DNA from: Fischerella thermalis PCC 7521
GTDB lineage: Bacteria > Cyanobacteriota > Cyanobacteriia > Cyanobacteriales > Nostocaceae
DNA: 64,000 nt
Assembly (NCBI RefSeq): GCF_000317225.1
Contig: NZ_AJLL01000010.1
Span: 1-64,000 of the forward strand
Direction of reading: 5' to 3'
Position numbers and translations under genes: made by a program. The notes below the pieces were generated by a model, which saw only the letters and a program-made list of their open reading frames with translations, did no database searches and was not told the DNA's origin. Of this stretch, positions 37,287-46,067 are shown piece by piece; the first letter of the stretch is position 1; the number at the start of each line of letters is the position of its first letter.

Positions 37287-38185
37287 TAGGAGCTTTGTGG
37301 AAGATCACAGATGAAATGTAATAGCATAATATATGCTCAATTAGCAAAAGTGACGCTTCAGCAAATTTGAAAGAGAGTATGTTTTGACACTAGCAGATAT
37401 GTAAAAAGAAATAGACATAACCTATATCAATATTAATTTGAAAAATTTATTGGGTAAATTGTTACCTTAATGTTAAAAGTTTTAATTAACTTAAATTTTT
37501 ATACATCTAGACTAGTATAAAAGTTTATACCGAGAGAAATGTTATTGATGTATCTATCTTCTATCCTAAGTAAGATAAAAGATTTTAATCATTGAGCAGA
37601 TCAAAACCTTACCTGAGGCAAACATCTACAGAGTTTCATGAATTGGCGATATAGCTTCAGCAAGAAACAAATAATTTGAAAATAAGTGAAATATCTGTAT
37701 AATGTTCAAGAATATTCAAATATTTGAATTTCATTTGCGATTGAAGACTAAATTTAGGCATCTGCCATTATTCAGTTGCTCTTGATTGATGTAACTGTAA
37801 ACGTAACTTTTCATGCTCAGTTACGTAAAGGGTTTGAATTACCTCAACTGAAAAATTTGAATCTTTAGCTACCTGAAGTTAAGGTGTAAAGTCTACCAAG
37901 TTTCATCAAAAATTCATTTCGATAACCACACTAGATAGTGGTCTAGGTTTAAGATTTGCGATCGCCATTGCTATATGTGCAAATGTGATTCGTTTATCTT
38001 GTGAACCTAGCGAAATGAAGAAATTTCCTATGGGACAATGTACTCATTTTGTCCAGTAATAATAGGCATAGGGACTTACACTGATCCGTGACGTAATTTC
38101 TAGATGTGACGGGTCTAATACAACTTCAAGGTTTTTGCTAAAGGGACACTACTATCTTCCTCTTACACACCTTGGGAGTTAAATA

Positions 38186-40096
38186 ATGGCTAATACTTAC
38201 TATGTTAACGCTGAGACAGGTAATGATAGTAACAATGGCTTAAGTGAAAAGGATGCTTTTAAAACTTTGCAAGAAGGGGCAGATCGGCTAGAACCAGGTG
38301 ATACCCTCTACGTCATGGATGGGACTTACACCACCGATTCTGATCGAGCACTTTTATCAATTTCCAGGAAAAATGGCTCACAGGACAATTGGATAACCAT
38401 TAAAGCTTATCCAGGACATACACCAAAGCTGAAAGTTAAGGACACCGATTATGGGATTCACATTTCTGGTTCATCCTACATACGCGTTGAAGGACTGGAC
38501 TTAGAAGGTGGTAAGAATGAAGTGACGCTAGATTATGCCAAAAAAGAGCAATACAACATCAAAAATCCCTTAACTAATAGTTCTGGGATTGCAATTACCC
38601 CATCCTATGATGGGTCTGGGATAGATGGTTACTCTCACCACATTGTCATCGCCGACAACAATGTCCGTGACTTTCCAGCTACAGGCATTTCCGCAGAAAA
38701 GGCAGACTACATCACCATCGAGAATAACACCGTTTCTGGAAACTCCTGGTATTCACCTCTAGGGACTAGTGGAATTAGCGTTATTTACAACCACAACACG
38801 GACAATAACACCAATGACTACAAGTTCATCATTCAAGGTAATACAGTTTATGATAACAAAAATCTGATTCCGTGGATTGAGGTAGGCAAAATCAGTGAAG
38901 GAAACGGCATTATCCTCGATAGCACAGATGGTAAAAATTCTGGTGAGGTCTATAAAGGAAAGACATTAGTTGCCAATAACATTGTCTATAACAATGGTTC
39001 ATCGGGAATCAATGCCTACCACTATTCTAATGTAGACATCATCAACAACACTACTTACCAAAATGCTACTAATATGGATCCGGGTGGTGAGATTGCAGTA
39101 GGTAAAGCAAAAAATGTGCGTGTTTACAACAACATCATGTACGCCAGATCTGATCGCCGTCCCAATAGCCTCTTTGAATCTGAAAACGTGGTTTTTGATC
39201 GCAACCTGCTTTACAACTATGACGATTATTATGAATTCAAGGCTTCAGATGATCCAAATGCTAAGGGATTGGAAAATATCTTGGGTTACGATCCACAATT
39301 TGTAGACCCTTCCCAGGGTAATTTTACACTCAAATCTGACAGCCCCGCGATTGATGCTGGTTCTGGTGCTTTCAATAGCATCACAACTTTGAAGAAGGAT
39401 CTACAAGGTAACACTCGTCCCCAAGATGGTGATGGTAATGGCAGTGCGATCGCTGATATTGGTGCTTTAGAAGTAGTGGTGTCAAACTCTAGCGACAATA
39501 GCGAAGTCAAGGGTGTCAGTAATGCTTCTCCCATCCCCAAGGAAACAAATAATGACAATCTTGTTACTACTTCAGAAACGGATAAAATCTTAACTCAACA
39601 AGCAGAGAAACCCCTGAAGCGGGATGTGAATGCTGATATCCTCACAGGTGGATCTGATGCAGATAAGTTTCTCTATGCTGGTAGAAATCAACAAGAGACA
39701 TTTGCGCAATCAACAGTAAATGCGCCTGATCAAATCACCAACTTTAACCCTATTGAAGGCGATCGCATCCAGATAGATAAAGACGGCAAATTATCTACCC
39801 AAGAAAGACTTAAAGGAGCAAACCTATACAATGCAGGTTTGGTGAAAGGGAATAATCTGTCTGCTGCGATTCAAGCAGCCTATAAAGATAAAGACCAGCA
39901 AACTCAAGGTGATCAGGTATTGAATAAAGACGAATCTGTTTTATTCAAATGGCGAGGTGGTACCTATTTAGCCATGAATGATCAGAATAAATCCTTTGAC
40001 CCAAATACTGATTTTGTTCTGAATGTGAGCGGTATAAAAATGCCAGGCAAGGATATAGTAGCAGGAGTTCTCCGGGCCAAGAATTATATTTGCTAG
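38186..40096 (+). CDS. Right-handed parallel beta-helix protein with RTX-like C terminus
   Basis: The N terminus, YYVNAETGNDSNNGLSEKDAF, is the usual entry to DUF1565-type beta-helix proteins related to polysaccharide lyases. Rungs with Asn ladders (VIADNNVRDF, ITIENNTVSGN, VDIINNTTYQN) run to about residue 370, with the closing SPAIDAGSG and DIGALE blocks near 385-430. A linker follows, then DILTGGSDADKFLY, a single degenerate RTX-like turn, suggesting type I export without an N-terminal signal. GGGAG lies 7 bases before the ATG. It diverges from the polysaccharide operon and may cut or bind that polymer. Catalytic residues could not be pinned. Confidence 0.85.
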   Translation: MANTYYVNAETGNDSNNGLSEKDAFKTLQEGADRLEPGDTLYVMDGTYTTDSDRALLSISRKNGSQDNWITIKAYPGHTPKLKVKDTDYGIHISGSSYIRVEGLDLEGGKNEVTLDYAKKEQYNIKNPLTNSSGIAITPSYDGSGIDGYSHHIVIADNNVRDFPATGISAEKADYITIENNTVSGNSWYSPLGTSGISVIYNHNTDNNTNDYKFIIQGNTVYDNKNLIPWIEVGKISEGNGIILDSTDGKNSGEVYKGKTLVANNIVYNNGSSGINAYHYSNVDIINNTTYQNATNMDPGGEIAVGKAKNVRVYNNIMYARSDRRPNSLFESENVVFDRNLLYNYDDYYEFKASDDPNAKGLENILGYDPQFVDPSQGNFTLKSDSPAIDAGSGAFNSITTLKKDLQGNTRPQDGDGNGSAIADIGALEVVVSNSSDNSEVKGVSNASPIPKETNNDNLVTTSETDKILTQQAEKPLKRDVNADILTGGSDADKFLYAGRNQQETFAQSTVNAPDQITNFNPIEGDRIQIDKDGKLSTQERLKGANLYNAGLVKGNNLSAAIQAAYKDKDQQTQGDQVLNKDESVLFKWRGGTYLAMNDQNKSFDPNTDFVLNVSGIKMPGKDIVAGVLRAKNYIC

Positions 40097-40269
40097 AAAG
40101 TTTTCCAGACTCTGCTGAGAAATATCAGGTTTCCTTAAACACTAATATTATCCCTTTGGGTAGGTAATAGGTAATCGGTAATGGGAAAGACTTGATATAA
40201 CCAGCACCCCAAAGGCGCGATCGTGCGCCCCTTCTCAGGTGTACACAAGTTATATTTACCCCCCTTAAT

Positions 40270-40288
40270 CCCCCCTAATATCGGGGGG
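40270..40288. terminator. C6/G6 hairpin between convergent genes
   Basis: CCCCCC and GGGGGG flank a 7-base loop between the convergent beta-helix and aspS genes. It may terminate transcription from either side, but there is no T-run. Confidence 0.4.
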
Positions 40289-40305
40289 AAACAATAAATC
40301 CAGTT

Positions 40306-40327
40306 CCCTCCCCGTAAACGGGGAGGG
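40306..40327. repeat. Perfect CCCTCCCCGT hairpin
   Basis: A 10-bp perfect stem, CCCTCCCCGT with ACGGGGAGGG, encloses two bases and is followed by TTAGGGTGGG. This is a recurring cyanobacterial intergenic element. It lies 42 bases behind the aspS stop codon on that gene's strand. Confidence 0.6.
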
Positions 40328-40369
40328 TTAGGGTGGGATCTAATCTATTTAAGTACAAAGTGCTGTATG

Positions 40370-42157
40370 TCACGCTTTCGGCTTATAAGTCGAAGTTACG
40401 TGTAACTCCTTGAGTTGCTTGGCGTCCACACCCGAAGGCGCATCTGTCATCAAGCAACGTGCTTGCTGTGTCTTCGGAAACGCCATGACATCTCGAATTG
40501 ATTCTTCTGCTGCTAACAACATCACCAATCGGTCTAAACCGTAAGCAATACCACCATGAGGTGGTGTACCGTACTCAAATGCTTCTAAGAGGAAACCAAA
40601 TTTATTCTGTGCTTCCTCACTAGAAAGTCCGATCGCATCAAAAACTTGTTGTTGAATTTCCCGTTGGTAAATCCGCAAGCTACCGCCGCCAACTTCAAAG
40701 CCGTTGAATACCAAATCATAAGCTTGGGCGCGTGCTGTTTTCAAGTCGTCCAAGTCATCAGGATGGGGTGCAGTGAACGGGTGATGGAGTGCTTCCAGGC
40801 GCTTTTCCTCTGCATTCCACTCAAACATCGGAAATTCTGTAATCCAGAGTAAATTGATTTTATCTGGATCGATGAGTCCGAATTCTCTGGCAATGACTTG
40901 CCGTAATCTATCTAGAGTTTTATTAACAGTAGCAGCGTCCCCAGCACCAAATAATAATAGATGACCGGGTTTGGCACCTGTGCGACGCAAAATCTCCTGT
41001 TTTTGTTCCTCTGTGAGGTTATCTTTAATCGCCCCAATTGTATCGATTTCGCCGTTATCTCTGACACGGATGTAAGCTAGACCTTTGGCACCGGCTTCAC
41101 TAGCCTCTTTGAATAAGTCGCCACCTGGTTTAATCCGCACATTAGAAATGGCTTCGTTACCATTGGGAATGGGCAGAATCTTGACGATCCCGCCGCTAGT
41201 GACAGCATCCCGAAAAACTTTGAAACCGCAATCTTTGATCACATCAGAAACATTAACTAATTCCAATCCGTAACGGGTATCAGGCTTATCACTACCGTAG
41301 CGTTCCATCGCCTCAGCATAGGTAAGACGTGGGAAGGGACGTTGTAACTCAATTCCTTTAATTGTTTTGAAGACATGACAAACTAAATTTTCATTGAGTT
41401 CGATAATTTCTTCTTGGGACATGAAACTCATTTCCATGTCCAACTGCGTAAATTCCGGTTGTCTATCAGCACGCAAATCTTCGTCGCGGAAGCAACGGGC
41501 AATTTGATAGTATCTGTCAAAGCCGGATACCATCAACAACTGTTTAAACAATTGCGGAGATTGGGGTAAAGCAAACCACTCACCAGGGTTGACACGACTG
41601 GGAACTAAATAATCCCGCGCACCTTCTGGGGTGGAACGGGTAAGTATAGGGGTTTCAACTTCTACAAAACCTTCTATATCTTCCAAATAACGACGCATCG
41701 CTTTCACAACTTGATAGCGCAATTGTAAATTACGCGTCATTTGGGCGCGTCGCAAATCTAAGTAACGATACTTCAACCGCAAGTCTTCTCGTACTGGATC
41801 TGTCTCGCTGCTAGAAACCTGAAAGGGTAATTGCTTACGCACAGCGTTAAGCAACTCTATGTTATCTGCGTAAATTTCAATTTCACCTGTAGGTATGCGG
41901 CTATTGAGAGATTCCTCTGGACGTTGCGATACCCTACCTATGACTTTAATTACGTACTCATTTCTTAAGGTATTCGCTTGTTCATAGGAATCTGGGGTAC
42001 GTTGTGGATCGCTAACGATTTGCACAATCCCAGAGCGATCGCGTAAATCTAAAAATATTACACCCCCATGATCGCGGCGACGGTCTACCCATCCGTACAA
42101 GGTGACAATTTCTCCAATATGTTTTGTTCGGAGTTCGCCGCAATAGTAAGTTCGCAT
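40370..42157 (-). CDS. aspS: Aspartyl-tRNA synthetase
   Basis: This class II synthetase charges tRNA-Asp; bacteria-type enzymes of this form may also serve tRNA-Asn. It has the N-terminal OB-fold ([19 protein letters not shown]), class II motif 2 in [17 protein letters not shown], the bacterial GAD insertion (about 300-410) and motif 3 in [18 protein letters not shown]. The 595-residue length is typical and there is no break. It appears monocistronic, with repeats on its downstream side. Confidence 0.97.
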   Translation of the reverse strand: MRTYYCGELRTKHIGEIVTLYGWVDRRRDHGGVIFLDLRDRSGIVQIVSDPQRTPDSYEQANTLRNEYVIKVIGRVSQRPEESLNSRIPTGEIEIYADNIELLNAVRKQLPFQVSSSETDPVREDLRLKYRYLDLRRAQMTRNLQLRYQVVKAMRRYLEDIEGFVEVETPILTRSTPEGARDYLVPSRVNPGEWFALPQSPQLFKQLLMVSGFDRYYQIARCFRDEDLRADRQPEFTQLDMEMSFMSQEEIIELNENLVCHVFKTIKGIELQRPFPRLTYAEAMERYGSDKPDTRYGLELVNVSDVIKDCGFKVFRDAVTSGGIVKILPIPNGNEAISNVRIKPGGDLFKEASEAGAKGLAYIRVRDNGEIDTIGAIKDNLTEEQKQEILRRTGAKPGHLLLFGAGDAATVNKTLDRLRQVIAREFGLIDPDKINLLWITEFPMFEWNAEEKRLEALHHPFTAPHPDDLDDLKTARAQAYDLVFNGFEVGGGSLRIYQREIQQQVFDAIGLSSEEAQNKFGFLLEAFEYGTPPHGGIAYGLDRLVMLLAAEESIRDVMAFPKTQQARCLMTDAPSGVDAKQLKELHVTSTYKPKA

Positions 42158-42455
42158 AGTTGTTAGTTCTTAATTACCAAGCTAGACAATATTAAGTAAA
42201 AGTCAAACCTTCTAATTATCTAGCATCATTTGCAATTGTTGTGATTCCGGTAAAAAAAAGATGAAATTTTTTGAAAAAACTAGGGGCAGGTTTTCCCACC
42301 CGCCCCTCAAGGGTAACAAATACTTACTAGATATAGGGCGATTAAACAGACTAACTAAAAAATTGCATGTAACCAAACTCTGCGTCCCTTTGAGTTCTCC
42401 TTTGCGATCCTTTGCGTTTCAAAACACTACAAATGAGTACAAACCAGTACTAATA

Positions 42456-42854
42456 TTAGGAACGTGGGGCATTAAAAGCATCCCAAGCAGCTTTAGCAGC
42501 GTCTTGACAGCGAGAGCCAAATTCTTCTAGTTGTTTGAGCAATAAATGCCAGTTTTTCTCAGCTTCTTGCTGCAATACCAACCAAGAATGTTCAATGCGA
42601 TCGCGCTCAATCAGTTTATCACCTTCAATTGCTTGGCGTGCCTGACGTACCGCATTCAGATAAGTTTCGCGAGTGAGAGTTCCTGCGGATTCTGCTTCGG
42701 CTTGGGCGCGTCTTTTGATGGCTTCAATTAATGCTTTGGTTTCACCCTTAACTTCGTCAGTCTCGCCAGCCATTTCATTTTCTACTATTTCTTCGGTTTG
42801 AGAACTGACTTGTACAACAACCAAGTTTTCTTCATTGTTAGGATTATAAGTCAT
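42456..42854 (-). CDS. Conserved hypothetical helical protein
   Basis: The 132-residue product has an acidic N-terminal third, then long amphipathic helices (about 36-125) rich in Ala, Glu, Gln and Arg, ending AAKAAWDAFNAPRS. No cysteine pair motif, signal or membrane span is evident. It lies 70 bases behind the HtpX-like protease gene on the same strand, with an STRR tract in between, so cotranscription is possible. I do not recognise the family. The helices suggest a coiled-coil or membrane-surface protein. Confidence 0.72.
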   Translation of the reverse strand: MTYNPNNEENLVVVQVSSQTEEIVENEMAGETDEVKGETKALIEAIKRRAQAEAESAGTLTRETYLNAVRQARQAIEGDKLIERDRIEHSWLVLQQEAEKNWHLLLKQLEEFGSRCQDAAKAAWDAFNAPRS

Positions 42855-42881
42855 TTGCGCTTCTCCTTATATCTTGTGATC

Positions 42882-42920
42882 AGGGATTGGGGAGATGGGG
42901 TGATGGGGAGATGGGGTGAG
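42882..42920. repeat. GGGGAGAT-type tandem repeat
   Basis: GGGGAGATGGGGTGAT units repeat twice with small changes. The same kind of sequence appears inside the ChlH frame at 46758 and, on the other strand, near 12466-12488. Confidence 0.7.
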
Positions 42921-42924
42921 TGAT

Positions 42925-43800
42925 CTAAAAGACTCTTTGTGGTGAATTTTGTTGTTGTTCTAATCGCAGTAATGCTTCCACCCGTACTTCTGTAGGTGGG
43001 TGACTAGAGAACAAATTGCTCATAAACTGCCCTGAGAAAGCATTTGTAATCAACAGTGGCTCAAAAGCAGGGTTAGCATTGAGAGGTATTTGTCGTGCCG
43101 TCGCATCTAAACGTTGCAGCGCTCGGGCTAAAGCGCGGGGATTGCCTGTAATTTTAGCAGAACCAGCATCTGCTGCAAATTCTCGGGTGCGGGAGATAGC
43201 CAGCTGTATCACTGTTGCCGCAATCGGGGCAAGTATCACTGTTAATAATAACCCCAAAGGATTAGGCCCGTTGCGATCATCCCGTGAATAGGGTGAAAAC
43301 CAAAGGCTGTAGCTCAGCATTTGAGCTAAGAAAGATATTGCACCTGCGATCGTTGCAGCAACGGCTTGGGTAAGAGTGTCACGGTTGGCAATATGAGTGA
43401 GTTCGTGAGCAATCACACCTTCGAGTTCGTCTTCTGGTAATATCTGCAAAATACCTTCAGTGACAGCAATGGCAGAATGTTGTGGATCGCGCCCTGTTGC
43501 AAAAGCGTTAGGATTTTGGGAAGGAACGACATATATACTGGGCATTGGCAGATTCGCCCGTTGGGACAATCTTTCTACCATCGCATATAGCCCTGGTGCT
43601 GCTTGTGGTGATACAGGTTGCGCGCCATAAGCAGCTAGCGCAATTTTATCTGATTGATACCAGGAAAATAAGTTGGTAACTGCTGCTATAACAATACCTA
43701 CAATTACACCTGTACTACCACCAATTACCCAATAACTAATCGTAATTAAAAGACCGCTTAATAAAGCAAGCAAAGCGGCTGTTTTCACTTGATTTATCAT
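42925..43800 (-). CDS. htpX: HtpX-like M48 family zinc metalloprotease
   Basis: This inner-membrane protease takes part in quality control of membrane proteins. The zinc motif HELTH is at 132-136 and the third ligand Glu is in SRTREFAADAGSA. Two N-terminal hydrophobic segments (about 8-50) and two more after the HELTH helix (about 150-210) match HtpX. The 291-residue length is normal. The PSIYVVPSQNPNAFATGR region is the typical pre-catalytic segment. It is the first gene of a possible pair with the helical protein at 42456. Confidence 0.93.
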   Translation of the reverse strand: MINQVKTAALLALLSGLLITISYWVIGGSTGVIVGIVIAAVTNLFSWYQSDKIALAAYGAQPVSPQAAPGLYAMVERLSQRANLPMPSIYVVPSQNPNAFATGRDPQHSAIAVTEGILQILPEDELEGVIAHELTHIANRDTLTQAVAATIAGAISFLAQMLSYSLWFSPYSRDDRNGPNPLGLLLTVILAPIAATVIQLAISRTREFAADAGSAKITGNPRALARALQRLDATARQIPLNANPAFEPLLITNAFSGQFMSNLFSSHPPTEVRVEALLRLEQQQNSPQRVF

Positions 43801-44378
43801 AGTTATTTACTCTTGATTACAACTACATAACATTAGCTCGAGCCGCAATTTGATCTTATCGATATCAACACAGATTTTTCAGGTAGAAATATAGCTCCTG
43901 TTTTGTACGGTTTTCTCTCCTATTATTAAAGGTTGTTGAGTAATTTATACAACTTTTGATATGAAGCATATATCTTTCCGAGAAAGGAAAAATAATATTT
44001 TCAAATAAAGCGCATCTATCAAAAGTAAGAAAATTTATAAAACGGTAGAATTTATGTGACACTTGGCACAAGCGAATGTATAGCTGTGCGAAATATCATG
44101 ATGTGTAATTGCGCTTTACTAATAGTGTCGGTAGAATTTCTGGAAAACTAAATATTGGTCATTAACAATACTTCAAAAGACTAGTAATCTATCACACCAG
44201 TTTTGCATGATTAGCCGAGACAATATTAAAAGGTAAAAGTTGAGAGAGACCGCTGAACCTTCCACTGTTTCTCTTACCCTTTACCATTCGGTGACTCGAA
44301 GTTGATACAAATGTTTTCTAGTATACAAACTTTGAGTAATTTTACTCTATAGCACTGTTCTTCTGTAAGGATAACCCC
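43801..44378. other. AT-rich intergenic region
   Basis: The region separates divergently transcribed genes. A weakly self-complementary stretch (about 44229-44286) is the only structure. A 68-codon minus-strand frame at 43865-44071 lacks coding character. Confidence 0.45.
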
Positions 44379-45233
44379 ATGAGGGAAAATACGAAAAACA
44401 TTGGAGTTTTGCACAAAGTTGGAAAAACTTTGCACGAATTGGCAGAGTTCATTTTTAATCCCTGGTTAAATAGCACATCTGTTCACCCCTTAGAACGAAG
44501 ATTACAACTGTTAGAACGCCGGGTATATCAGGGAATGCTGGACAAGGAAGAGTCTCAAGACTTAGTGATGCATGACTTGCAGCAACAGATAGATTGTTTG
44601 CAAGAGAGTACAAATTCTCGGCTAGAAAACATAATTAACTACGAACTGCGTCACCAAGTACTAGAAGTGCTGAAAGAACAGGCGCATATCATTAACCAAA
44701 TCATTAAACCAGCTGTTGAAGATGTAATCTATGAATTAGAGCATAAAAAGCAGTATTCTCAACCCAGTATCAACACTGCTGAAATTGAAAAAAAACAAGA
44801 CAAACTCCGTCAGTCTTTGGCACATATTGAAAATTTGAATGCATCTATTCCCCATATAGAAGCACAAAGAGCAGCCTGTATTGAAGCGGGGCGATGGCTA
44901 TTGTCTCGGCGATTAGAATTGGCGCAAGCAGTAACAAGTAAATTATTGAGTCCACAGCATCCGCAAGCAGAAGAGTTTTGCCGGAATATCTGCAAATATA
45001 TCAAACTACTTGGCTGCTGCATGGAAAACGAGATTGAACCACGTCTGTTGTATAAAAAAGTTATTACTCATCAACAGCCACCAGTTCAGACATATGTGAA
45101 AGCATTTCAGCTCATTAAAACCAGATACATCTATGATTGGGAATCTTCACAGCAAGTATCAAGTCAAGCCGCAGAAGAATTAAGAGGTTACTTTAACTAC
45201 CTACTTCACTATTTAATGACTGCCTTAGTCTGA
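44379..45233 (+). CDS. Hypothetical coiled-coil protein
   Basis: The 284-residue protein is almost all helical. The segment ERRLQLLERRVYQGML (about 42-57) and the stretch from about 125 to 175 look like coiled coils, and a helical C-terminal part contains several Cys and Arg residues. No signal peptide, membrane span or catalytic motif is seen. AAGGA lies 7 bases before the ATG, supporting this start. Its 3' end overlaps a small convergent gene by 9 bases. I do not recognise the family. Confidence 0.72.
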   Translation: MRENTKNIGVLHKVGKTLHELAEFIFNPWLNSTSVHPLERRLQLLERRVYQGMLDKEESQDLVMHDLQQQIDCLQESTNSRLENIINYELRHQVLEVLKEQAHIINQIIKPAVEDVIYELEHKKQYSQPSINTAEIEKKQDKLRQSLAHIENLNASIPHIEAQRAACIEAGRWLLSRRLELAQAVTSKLLSPQHPQAEEFCRNICKYIKLLGCCMENEIEPRLLYKKVITHQQPPVQTYVKAFQLIKTRYIYDWESSQQVSSQAAEELRGYFNYLLHYLMTALV

Positions 45234-45443
45234 GTCAAGAGCATTCTTGATTTCTGTCTCAATCACAGTAATAACTCGCTGTTTATAATTCTCTGCTTGC
45301 AACAAAATCTTCACTGTATTCTCAATTAACTTGCCTTGTCGCCAGCATTGCTCCTCCTCTAACTGCATTGCAAGATTTTGCAGCACCTGAATCATAGCAG
45401 TATTATATTCCTGAGCACGCTGGTTTAAAAATAGATGTTTCAT
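45225..45443 (-). CDS. Small helical hypothetical protein
   Basis: From the ATG at 45443 the frame encodes 72 residues of amphipathic helix (NTAMIQVLQNLAMQLEEEQCW, then QAENYKQRVITVIETEIKN). Composition is protein-like and unlike a shadow frame, but there is no obvious Shine-Dalgarno sequence. It is convergent with, and overlaps by 9 bases, the coiled-coil gene. A functional link to that gene is not shown. Confidence 0.45.
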   Translation of the reverse strand: MKHLFLNQRAQEYNTAMIQVLQNLAMQLEEEQCWRQGKLIENTVKILLQAENYKQRVITVIETEIKNALDSD

Positions 45444-45555
45444 ACAGCAAGTGAGATTTAGCACATTTCATATTTCTCTAGGTTAGGCAGGAAACCAGGA
45501 AGATAAAGATAAAAGTTTTCTGATCCACTGGAATATTTATAATGTCGCGTAGGCT

Positions 45556-45604
45556 GGTAATTGGTAATTGGTAATTGGTAATTGGTAATTGGTAATTGGT
45601 AATT
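45556..45604. repeat. Seven perfect GGTAATT heptads
   Basis: Forty-nine bases consist of exactly seven head-to-tail GGTAATT units. The same unit occurs three times from 50183 and, inverted, near 3050. Copy number of such perfect tracts is prone to slippage. Confidence 0.95.
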
Positions 45605-45947
45605 TATAACCAAGGGAATTAGGAGAAATTGCGATGTTGATGGGAGATACCGATACCGAAATCAGACAATTTTAGCTAACCGCAAAAGCAAGCAAAACTA
45701 AAGCGCTAACAAATATAGTTGCAACTGCACCATTGCAGGGTATTCAGCGTAGTAAATCTGGGGTTCAGTTGCGTAGTTATTCAAAATACCTTCTTCATTA
45801 ACTGTGGTGTAGTTGTGTAAAGAAATATAACTATTTTGTTACAAAAAATCAACAGGACTTGACATTGAAAGGCTGATAGCCGCGATAAGAGCGACTTATC
45901 AATAATTTTTCGGATGCTTGACAACAAAAGGATTTTTTGGAGCTAAA

Positions 45948-45969
45948 CGTGAGTATTTGGAGTGGTATT
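45948..45969 (+). pseudogene. Fragment identical to part of chlH
   Basis: The 22 bases CGTGAGTATTTGGAGTGGTATT are identical to 46713-46734 inside the following ChlH gene, where they encode REYLEWY. Weaker similarity extends about 20 bases upstream (GGATTTTTT against GGATATTTT). This looks like a remnant of a duplicated chlH-type sequence. Confidence 0.5.
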
Positions 45970-46067
45970 ACCAAATAAAAGAGTGGTAAAGCTGAAGTCG
46001 GTTATTTACTTTATATTGAGCAGCAAGATTAAAATCGAGATGAAGAAACATTTCGTAGCTCAAGGAC

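Larger units (their letters stand above)
36225..38185. other. Nearly 2-kb gene-free region of the polysaccharide locus
   Basis: No reading frame of 60 codons or more was found here on either strand. The DNA is AT-rich and holds a diverged direct repeat pair (36259-36306 and 36586-36633), a GTATACA inverted repeat (37097-37115), a tandem duplication (37141-37286) and scattered HIP1 sites. It separates two divergently transcribed genes and so contains both promoters, but it is far longer than promoters need. Confidence 0.7.
45444..46067. other. Region upstream of the ChlH paralog
   Basis: It contains the GGTAATT tract (45556-45604) and a short copy of ChlH coding sequence (45948-45969). No intact gene is seen. 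The promoter of the chlH-like gene must lie here. Confidence 0.55.

Noticed and set aside
36225-38185. CRISPR array or replication origin in the gene-free stretch
   Set aside because: The repeats come in single pairs with unequal spacing and diverged copies, and no DnaA-box cluster was seen.
43865-44071. 68-codon minus-strand frame upstream of the HtpX-like gene
   Set aside because: AT-rich chance frame with many Asn, Phe and Tyr and no start signal.
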